Source: an uncultured Actinomycetes bacterium (GTDB taxonomy: Bacteria; Actinomycetota; Actinomycetes; Nanopelagicales; Nanopelagicaceae). From it: 10,812 nt of DNA. Made by a program: the position numbers and the translations under genes. Under the pieces are notes generated by a model that worked only from the letters and a program-made list of their open reading frames with translations, ran no database searches and was not told the DNA's origin. Below, in pieces: positions 5,256 through 10,812 of this stretch. How positions within the stretch are numbered: the stretch's first letter is position 1; each line of letters opens with the position of its first letter. The stretch is from positions 1 through 10,812 of the forward strand of contig CAIKID010000295.1 in NCBI GenBank assembly GCA_903827345.1. Direction: 5' to 3'.

Positions 5256-7610
5256 GTGCCAAAAGCTTGGATAGATAACGCTCCGCAGCCCAAGGTTCTC
5301 AAGGAGCACGCCCACCTGAAAGACCCGCTTTCTTACAAACTCAAGAAGGCCGTTTTAGGAAAGCCACTCAATAGGCACTCGCTTTCACATCAACGTTTGA
5401 GCAAAACATTCGCGCTAGGAATTCTGGCTTCCGATTGCATCTCGTCATCTGCATACGGTTCTGAGCAGATTCTTTTAGCCTTACTCCCAGCTTTTGGCAT
5501 AGCTGCATTTAGCATCTTGATGCCGATGACAGTGGTCGTACTCATCGTGCTTGTCATTGTTACCTTCTCATATCGCGAAGTCGTACAGGTCTACACGCGA
5601 TCCGGTGGGGCATACGTGGTGTCACGAGATAATTTAGGACCACTCTTCTCTCAAATTGCTGCCGTTGCCTTGATGCTCGATTACACCGTAACCGTCGCGA
5701 TTCAATCGTCCGCTGGCATTGATGCAATCCTGTCGACATTCACCGCCTTGCAACCTTATAAAGTTGTGATGACCCTGCTCGTAATCGCAATTTTAACTTT
5801 TGGAAATCTACGTGGAGTTAAAGAGGCCGGAGCCGCCTTCGCTCTGCCAACGTATTTCTTCGTAATTTCACTCACGGTTATGTTCATAACAGGTATCTAC
5901 CGCATCATGCGCGGCACCCTGCCAAAATATGATCCGTCGACCTTGCACGGTGCGGTAGCGATCGGACATGCTCAAGGTCTTTTAAGTTTTGCTGCAATCT
6001 TTATCCTGCTACGGGCATTTGCAAACGGCGGATCCTCACTAACTGGCCTTGAAGCAATCTCTGACGGTGTTTCACTCTTCCGCACTCCAGAAGGTGTGAA
6101 CGCACGCAAGACCTTGGTTGCTATGTCAGTGATTCTAGGCTCGATGGTCTTTGGTGTTTCTTACTTTGCGCATAGAACATTTTCCACGCCGTATACATCT
6201 GGTTCACCTACCGTGATTTCACAAGTCGTAAAAGCAACCATGGGATCGGCGACTTTTGGCACGGTCTGGTTCTATGTCGTGCAGGCAGCAACCATGTTGA
6301 TCCTGATTACTGGTGCAAATACTGCATTCTCTGGCTTCCCTTATCTTGTTAACTTTGTTGCCAATGATGGATTTCTGCCCCGTCAATTGAGTAAGCGCGG
6401 ACACCGCTTAGCATTTTCAAATGGAATTATTGTCTTGGCGGCTGGTGCAACAACGCTGGTGCTGGTAACCGGCGGCTCAGTTAATCGCCTGGTCGCGTTT
6501 TATGCGTTGGGAGTATTTACCGGATTTTCTCTCGTCGGCTTTGGGATGGCATCGAAAGCCCGTAGAGAACGAACAAAGGGCTGGGCCTATAGAAATATTG
6601 TTAACTTACTTTCTGGAATTGTCTCTGCGTGCATCATTGTAATTTTCGCAGTAGTCAAATTTACCGAAGGTGCCTGGGTCGTCTTAGCGATTACTCCAGT
6701 GCTTGTCTACGCGCTCAACCGGCTCAATCGCAGATACCGCTTGGAACAAACGGCACTTAAAGTTGATGCTATTAATACTCGTGCGGTAACTATTGCTCGC
6801 CACGAGGTAACAGTTCTCGTGGACATTGTGGATCTAGCAACAATTGGAGCGGTCCGCTATGCGCGCAGTGTAAACCCACGCAGCGTTTCAGCTGTGCACT
6901 TCGTGCTCGATGATCAACATGCAGAAGAAATAAAGAAAGCGTGGATGCTCAATCCCGCTCTTGCAGATGTAGCAATTGAATTTATTGACTGCCCGGATCG
7001 CAGACTTCCTAATGCCGCGCTTGATTACGCGATTAGGGCAACGACATCACCCGATGTAGAACTCACACTTCTACTTCCTCGCCGTTCGTATTCCAGCTTT
7101 GTTGGGCGCCTTATGCATGATCGGACCGCTGAAGCGATTGCGGATCCGATTTCCCAATTACCTAGAGTGGTTGCAACGATTATTCCATTTGATGTTGAGC
7201 GAATCATTACGGGTGGGCAAATAACCGTTCATGAAGAGCATGGAACTGACCTCACGGAGGAAGTTCCTGTTAAAACTCAAACTCGCCGTTTGGATGATGA
7301 ACCGATCACTCTTGAAGAGACCAGCCATTACGCAGAAGATATTCACCCGATCGCTGCTGCACAATGGCGCCATCGAGCCCACGTCAAAGGACACGTAACC
7401 AACATCAGAAATGCTCCAGCGAATTCAACTCCTCATGTTGATATCGAGATCTGGGATGAAACCGGCGGAATCACTCTGCAATTTATTGGACGGCGCGAGA
7501 TCACAGGGCTCGAAGTAGGATCCGTTTTGTGCGCTGAAGGTATGGTTGGTGAAACTGATGGCAACCTAGTGATTCTCAATCCATCGTACGAAATCATTAT
7601 CAATCACTAG
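5256..7610 (+). CDS. KimA-like potassium/APC-superfamily transporter with C-terminal OB-fold domain
   Basis: This 784-residue membrane protein has about 12 membrane segments (residues about 54-490), a soluble domain (about 512-655), an acidic linker, and an OB-fold domain (about 705-782). The membrane part resembles Bacillus KimA/YdaO, a K+ importer. Shared stretches include GKPLNRHSLSHQRLSKTFAL, ASDCISSSAYGSEQIL, GGAYVVSRDNLG, SLTGLEAIS and ANTAFSGFP. Counterparts of KimA ion-site residues are Asp60, Tyr67, Thr146 and Thr263; the KimA Ser125 position is Gln150 here. The soluble domain (TVLVDIVDLATIGAVRYARS) corresponds to the KimA cytosolic domain. The tail (IEIWDETGGITLQFIGRREI, then NPSYEI) matches small actinobacterial OB-fold proteins. 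The start is GTG with AGAAGG five bases upstream. K+ as the substrate is inferred; amino acids are the alternative. No room exists for a c-di-AMP riboswitch in the 80-bp leader. Confidence 0.88.
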   Translation: MPKAWIDNAPQPKVLKEHAHLKDPLSYKLKKAVLGKPLNRHSLSHQRLSKTFALGILASDCISSSAYGSEQILLALLPAFGIAAFSILMPMTVVVLIVLVIVTFSYREVVQVYTRSGGAYVVSRDNLGPLFSQIAAVALMLDYTVTVAIQSSAGIDAILSTFTALQPYKVVMTLLVIAILTFGNLRGVKEAGAAFALPTYFFVISLTVMFITGIYRIMRGTLPKYDPSTLHGAVAIGHAQGLLSFAAIFILLRAFANGGSSLTGLEAISDGVSLFRTPEGVNARKTLVAMSVILGSMVFGVSYFAHRTFSTPYTSGSPTVISQVVKATMGSATFGTVWFYVVQAATMLILITGANTAFSGFPYLVNFVANDGFLPRQLSKRGHRLAFSNGIIVLAAGATTLVLVTGGSVNRLVAFYALGVFTGFSLVGFGMASKARRERTKGWAYRNIVNLLSGIVSACIIVIFAVVKFTEGAWVVLAITPVLVYALNRLNRRYRLEQTALKVDAINTRAVTIARHEVTVLVDIVDLATIGAVRYARSVNPRSVSAVHFVLDDQHAEEIKKAWMLNPALADVAIEFIDCPDRRLPNAALDYAIRATTSPDVELTLLLPRRSYSSFVGRLMHDRTAEAIADPISQLPRVVATIIPFDVERIITGGQITVHEEHGTDLTEEVPVKTQTRRLDDEPITLEETSHYAEDIHPIAAAQWRHRAHVKGHVTNIRNAPANSTPHVDIEIWDETGGITLQFIGRREITGLEVGSVLCAEGMVGETDGNLVILNPSYEIIINH

Positions 7611-7624
7611 TATCGCAATACGTA

Positions 7625-7712
7625 TGGCGGTGGCGGTGGGATTTGAACCCACGGTTGGTTACCCAACACACGCTTTCGAGACGTGCTCTTTAGGCCACTC
7701 AGACACGCCACC
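7625..7712 (-). tRNA. tRNA-Ser, anticodon CGA
   Basis: This is a complete 88-nt class II tRNA on the minus strand. The acceptor stem GGTGGCG (7712-7706) pairs with CGCCACC (7635-7629), with discriminator G (7628) and encoded CCA (7627-7625). The anticodon loop CTCGAAA gives anticodon CGA, which reads UCG. The variable arm is long (TTGGGTAACCAA) and the T arm is GTGGG-TTCAAAT-CCCAC. It begins 17 bases after the tadA stop on the same strand, so it is probably part of the tadA transcript. It converges with the transporter gene, whose stop is 14 bases away. Confidence 0.97.
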
Positions 7713-7729
7713 AGGGGTGACGATACGCC

Positions 7730-8182
7730 CTAACGCTTCTCTTTAAAAAATTCCCGCAAGAGCTCAGCGCATTCATCTTCCAAAATGCCAGCTATTACTT
7801 CTATCTGATGTGGACTGCGCGGATCACGCAAGATATCCCAGACCGAACCGACGGCTCCGGCTTTCTCATCCCAGGCCCCAAAAACCACCGTCTTTATCCG
7901 TGATTGCGCGATTGCCCCCGCACACATGGCGCAGGGCTCTAAGGTCACAATTAGCGTGCAATTGTCGAGACGCCAATTATTTTGTTCCAAAGCCGCCTGA
8001 CGTAGGGCCACGATTTCAGCGTGAGCCGTTGGATCCTTATCTATCTCGCGTTGATTGCTTCCACGTCCAATAACTCTTCCCGTGGGGTCAATGACTAAAG
8101 CGCCAACTGGAACATCATCGGTTGCGAGCGCAAGCTTTGCGATCTCAATCGCTGCACGCATCAAAGGTAAATAATCAACCAT
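7730..8182 (-). CDS. tadA: tRNA-specific adenosine deaminase
   Basis: TadA converts adenosine 34 of tRNA-Arg(ACG) to inosine, so one tRNA can read CGU, CGC and CGA. The 150-residue protein has the zinc deaminase signature: His54 and catalytic Glu56 in TAHAEI, and Cys84 and Cys87 in LEPCAMCAGA. Asn43 in GRGSNQRE corresponds to the substrate-contact asparagine of the family. The helix-rich C-terminus (ILEDECAELLREFFKEKR) is typical of TadA rather than cytosine or guanine deaminases. The ATG at 8182 shares one base with the stop of the upstream gene (TAATG), so the two are translationally coupled. tRNA-Ser(CGA) follows after 17 bases. The length is close to that of other bacterial TadA proteins. 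Confidence 0.95.
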   Translation of the reverse strand: MVDYLPLMRAAIEIAKLALATDDVPVGALVIDPTGRVIGRGSNQREIDKDPTAHAEIVALRQAALEQNNWRLDNCTLIVTLEPCAMCAGAIAQSRIKTVVFGAWDEKAGAVGSVWDILRDPRSPHQIEVIAGILEDECAELLREFFKEKR

Positions 8183-8661
8183 TAATTACGATCATAGAGT
8201 TGTTCAAACTGATCACCGAAACCCAAACGGCCGGCAAGCAGAGTGATCTGCTCTTCCGGGTACATCTCTAGATCATCACTCATGACTTCGAGATCCATTG
8301 CGCTAATTCCAAAATCATTGAGAAGATCGACATCGCCTCCTGGCTGGGGATCATCATCATCTTCTGGATATGGAAGATCTAACGCGTCGATCAGATCGGC
8401 AGCTATTTCATATTCGACGGCATATGTCACATCGCTCAACATCATCTGCATCGTTGGCCCAGCGCATCGAGCAATCAGAAAGAATTCTTCGTCAACAGCG
8501 ATGAGGGCTATAGATCCGCCCTCGCCTTGCTGTGCCTTTAACTGGTCCATAATGGAACCGAGATCGCGGGTATGGACAAGTCGTGAGGCGCGCCACACTC
8601 CATCTTCGCGCCAAGCGATCACGCCGAAGTCATCACTGTTGAACTCAGCCTGGTTCGTCAT
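8182..8661 (-). CDS. tadA-associated acidic protein (actinobacterial family, function unknown)
   Basis: This 159-residue soluble protein is strongly acidic, with an Asp run at 101-104 and further clusters at 128-136. It opens with FGVIAWREDGVWRASRL, continues with GGSIALIAVDEEFFLIAR (48-65) and ends with a helical segment (about 136-155). It has no signal peptide, membrane segment or recognisable catalytic motif. Position, length and the opening match the family annotated as putative tRNA adenosine deaminase-associated protein (TIGR03941 by recall), which occurs next to tadA in Actinobacteria. Its stop overlaps the tadA start by one base, so the two are made together and a partner role with TadA is a reasonable inference. 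No function is established that I know of. The gene is first in its operon and divergent from upp across 64 bp. The ATG at 8661 has only a weak upstream GGTG. Confidence 0.85.
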   Translation of the reverse strand: MTNQAEFNSDDFGVIAWREDGVWRASRLVHTRDLGSIMDQLKAQQGEGGSIALIAVDEEFFLIARCAGPTMQMMLSDVTYAVEYEIAADLIDALDLPYPEDDDDPQPGGDVDLLNDFGISAMDLEVMSDDLEMYPEEQITLLAGRLGFGDQFEQLYDRN

Positions 8662-8725
8662 AGCACCATCGTCCCACTGATTGGGATACGCGACAAGGTT
8701 GGATTCCGCGGGTAAAGTCGGGCTC

Positions 8726-9364
8726 GTGAAAGTTCATGTAGCACAGCACCCGCTCATCACCCATAAAGTGACCGTTCTCCGCGACGAGAGAACCCCCTCA
8801 TCCATCTTCCGGGAACTAGTTGGCGAAATTGTCACCTTGCTCGCGTATGAAGCGACCCGCGAGGTAAAGACCGTTCCAGTGACGGTTAAGACGCCAGTTG
8901 CAATGGCCCATGGCGCAGTGATGGCTAAGCCCGATGCGGTGGTTATCCCGATTCTGCGAGCCGGCCTTGGCATGCTCGAAGGAATGCTGCGGTTGATGCC
9001 ATCAGTTCAGGTGGGCTTCTTGGGAATGGTTCGCGACGAACACACCCTGCAAGCAAAGACCTACGCCAATCGCCTCCCACAAGATTTACACAACCACGAG
9101 TGCTTTGTCCTCGATCCCATGCTTGCTACCGGCGGAACGCTGATCTCTGCAATTCATTACTTAATTGATTTAGGCGCAACGGACATCACGATGATCTGCA
9201 TCCTCTCTTCACCCGAAGGTGTCGCCGCGCTAGAGAAAGAGTTTGCAGGGACGAAAGCAAATCTAACTCTCGTTACAGCAGCTCTCGATGAAAAATTAAA
9301 CGAGAAGGGCTACATCATTCCGGGCCTCGGCGATGCCGGCGACCGGCTTTACGGAGTTGTGTAA
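8726..9364 (+). CDS. upp: uracil phosphoribosyltransferase
   Basis: Upp joins uracil to PRPP to make UMP, the pyrimidine salvage step. From the chosen GTG the protein is 212 residues, close to the roughly 208 usual for the family. The N-terminus VKVHVAQHPL matches family members that start M-x-V-H-V-x-x-H-P-L. The PRPP loop is VLDPMLATGGT (128-138), and the uracil-binding loop is GYIIPGLGDAGDR (195-207). RTPSSIFRELV (22-32) and PILRAGLGMLEGM (75-87) are also characteristic. A TTG at 8681 would add 15 residues with no family counterpart, so it is rejected. The Shine-Dalgarno for the GTG is weak. The stop TAA overlaps the malic enzyme start by one base, so the two are coupled. Confidence 0.94.
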   Translation: MKVHVAQHPLITHKVTVLRDERTPSSIFRELVGEIVTLLAYEATREVKTVPVTVKTPVAMAHGAVMAKPDAVVIPILRAGLGMLEGMLRLMPSVQVGFLGMVRDEHTLQAKTYANRLPQDLHNHECFVLDPMLATGGTLISAIHYLIDLGATDITMICILSSPEGVAALEKEFAGTKANLTLVTAALDEKLNEKGYIIPGLGDAGDRLYGVV

Positions 9365-10743
9365 TGGCATCAACCAGTCCCGGTTATGCAATAACAATTC
9401 GCGTTGAAGGTCCTCCTTCCGCGCAGCCAGTTGCCGAGATAACCGCTGCGATCACCGCAGCAGGTGCTTCAATCACCGCGCTTGATGTTGTCGAATCATT
9501 CATCGATCGAGTAACTGTAGATGTCTCTTGTGATGCACTGGACAGCGAACATGCTGAACGAATCAGCGCTGCAATCTCAGAAAATCCTTTGCTTACCGTT
9601 CGTAAAGTGAGTGATCGGACATTCTTATTGCACCTTGGTGGCAAGATCGAAGTCAATTCAAAAGTCCCCTTGAAAACTCGGGATGATTTGTCGCGCGCTT
9701 ACACTCCCGGGGTAGCACGAATCTCTCAAGCGATTGCCGCCGACCCAGAAGATGCGCGCCGGTTAACTATCAAGCGAAATACCGTCGCAGTAGTTACAGA
9801 CGGTTCCGCGGTTCTTGGTTTGGGCAACATCGGCCCAGAAGCTGCACTTCCGGTTATGGAAGGCAAGGCAGCGCTCTTCAAACGCTTCGCTGATGTCGAC
9901 GCCTGGCCAGTATGCCTGGACACTCAAGATGTCGACGAGATCGTCCGCACAGTTCAGATCATCGCTCCGGTCTACGGCGGAATCAATCTTGAGGATATAT
10001 CTGCTCCGCGCTGTTTTGAAGTTGAACGCCGATTGCGCGAGCTACTGGACATTCCAGTTTTTCACGACGACCAGCATGGAACAGCAATCGTTGTGCTCGC
10101 CGCGATGACAAATGCACTTAAATTTGTAAAAAAGAACCTTGCAGATAGCAAAATCGTCATGAGTGGTGCGGGAGCTGCAGGCACTGCAGTTGCTCGTCTT
10201 CTCGTTGCTAGTGGGGCAAAGAATATTATTGGCTTCGATAAAGACGGTCTGGTCTTCGAGAACAAACCCGGTGATGATGTTATGCGTACCTGGTTCGTCG
10301 ATAATTGCAATCCCGGTGATTTCCGCGGTTCGCTCAGCGATGCCATGGTTGGAGCTGACATCTTTATCGGGGTGAGTGCACCAAACGTATTAACGGAATC
10401 CGATGTGGCTTCGATGGCACCGCGGTCTATCGTCTTTGCCCTGGCCAACCCCGAGCCAGAGATTGATCCCGTAATCGCACGCAAGTACGCCGCAGTTGTT
10501 GCAACAGGTCGCAGCGATCATCCGAACCAAATTAACAATGTGTTGGCCTTCCCTGGAATCTTCAGGGGCCTTCTAGATGGTCGGATCCATAAGATCACAG
10601 ACAAGATGCTGGTAGCTGCTGCATACGCAATATCTGACTGCGTTAGTTCGGATCAGCTCAATGCAAATTTTATAGTCCCTAGCGTCTTCGATCCTCGGGT
10701 TGTAACATCCGTCGCAGCGGCGGTTCGGGCATCTGCCCATTAA
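9364..10743 (+). CDS. NAD(P)-dependent malic enzyme with N-terminal ACT domain
   Basis: The enzyme oxidatively decarboxylates malate to pyruvate and CO2, linking the TCA cycle to pyruvate and supplying NAD(P)H. Of 459 residues, about 6-85 form an ACT domain (YAITIRVEGPP...). The malic enzyme core follows with Tyr113 (SRAYTPGVA), Lys168 (VMEGKAALFK), metal ligands Glu210-Asp211 (NLEDISAP) and Asp235/236 (FHDDQHGT). A Rossmann domain carries GAGAAG (268-273), ANPEPEI and the C-terminal NNVLAFPGIF. The residue after the second strand is acidic (FDKDG), which hints at NAD rather than NADP, but that is a guess. From memory, Streptomyces malic enzymes have the same ACT-plus-core layout. The ACT domain suggests allosteric control by an amino acid or metabolite. 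The ATG is fixed by GGAG seven bases upstream and by TAATG overlap with upp. Confidence 0.94.
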   Translation: MASTSPGYAITIRVEGPPSAQPVAEITAAITAAGASITALDVVESFIDRVTVDVSCDALDSEHAERISAAISENPLLTVRKVSDRTFLLHLGGKIEVNSKVPLKTRDDLSRAYTPGVARISQAIAADPEDARRLTIKRNTVAVVTDGSAVLGLGNIGPEAALPVMEGKAALFKRFADVDAWPVCLDTQDVDEIVRTVQIIAPVYGGINLEDISAPRCFEVERRLRELLDIPVFHDDQHGTAIVVLAAMTNALKFVKKNLADSKIVMSGAGAAGTAVARLLVASGAKNIIGFDKDGLVFENKPGDDVMRTWFVDNCNPGDFRGSLSDAMVGADIFIGVSAPNVLTESDVASMAPRSIVFALANPEPEIDPVIARKYAAVVATGRSDHPNQINNVLAFPGIFRGLLDGRIHKITDKMLVAAAYAISDCVSSDQLNANFIVPSVFDPRVVTSVAAAVRASAH

Positions 10744-10785
10744 ACTTCCGCTCAAGTAAGTAGCCGATGTAACAAAGGGGTTCAC

Positions 10786-10812
10786 GTGAGAAATTTTCCA
10801 TCCACTTTTCTA
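10786..10812 (+). CDS. probable start of a further gene, cut by the window edge
   Basis: A GTG at 10786 follows a good Shine-Dalgarno (AAAGGGG, 10774-10780) at a five-base spacing, 42 bases after the malic enzyme stop. Nine codons are visible (VRNFPSTFL) and remain open to the end. That is too short to name or to test by composition. The call rests only on the ribosome binding site and on position. Confidence 0.42.

Noticed and set aside
5234..5278. A 14-codon upstream reading frame (MTQEEGNRAKSLDR) overlapping the transporter start
   Set aside because: It has only a weak ribosome binding site, no tell-tale codon run, and overlaps the AGAAGG used by the GTG at 5256. It is most likely chance.
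8681..8725. Longer upp start at TTG 8681
   Set aside because: The extra 15 residues do not match the family N-terminus, which begins at V-K-V-H-V (GTG at 8726).
10062..10484. A 140-codon minus-strand open frame opposite the malic enzyme
   Set aside because: It is antisense of a strongly conserved enzyme core, has a repetitive Ala/Ser/Pro composition and no independent signal.

Overview
The window looks like compact housekeeping DNA from a streamlined actinobacterium. Three things point there. LysC matches the Corynebacterium-type aspartokinase, including an internal start for a small subunit. DnaX carries the SRT-HHYPF sensor stretch I associate with actinobacterial proteins. The tadA gene is preceded by the tadA-associated acidic protein that I know only from Actinobacteria. 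Base composition is near 50% G+C by eye, gaps are very short, and five gene pairs overlap at stop/start codons (TGATG, ATGA, TAATG). The taxonomic placement is inference; no 16S or other phylogenetic marker is present.

Layout. Positions 1-5026 are read on the minus strand: SRP RNA, dnaX, recR, then (after an 86-bp gap with inverted repeats) lysC, asd and the start of an unrecognised protein. Here the replication and recombination genes (clamp-loader subunit DnaX and repair protein RecR) sit ahead of the first two enzymes of the aspartate pathway (aspartokinase and aspartate-semialdehyde dehydrogenase). No ybaB/ebfC gene lies between dnaX and recR, although it is commonly found there. Positions 5088-7610 are read on the plus strand: tRNA-Ser(GGA), then a large KimA-type potassium/APC-superfamily transporter with an extra C-terminal OB-fold domain. 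Positions 7625-8661 are on the minus strand: the tadA-associated protein, tadA and tRNA-Ser(CGA), closely spaced and probably one transcript. Positions 8726-10743 are on the plus strand: upp (uracil salvage) overlapping an ACT-domain malic enzyme. A new gene probably begins at 10786.

Most of this is conserved core machinery. The most unusual item is the fusion of a KimA-like transporter to an OB-fold domain that I recall as a separate small protein in other Actinobacteria. It lies between two tRNA-Ser genes in opposite orientation. I see no mobile element, CRISPR array, prophage or defence system. There is no stretch over 300 bases without a gene; the longest gaps are 86 bp (recR-lysC), 80 bp (tRNA-Ser to the transporter), 64 bp (tadA operon to upp) and 61 bp (SRP RNA to tRNA-Ser).
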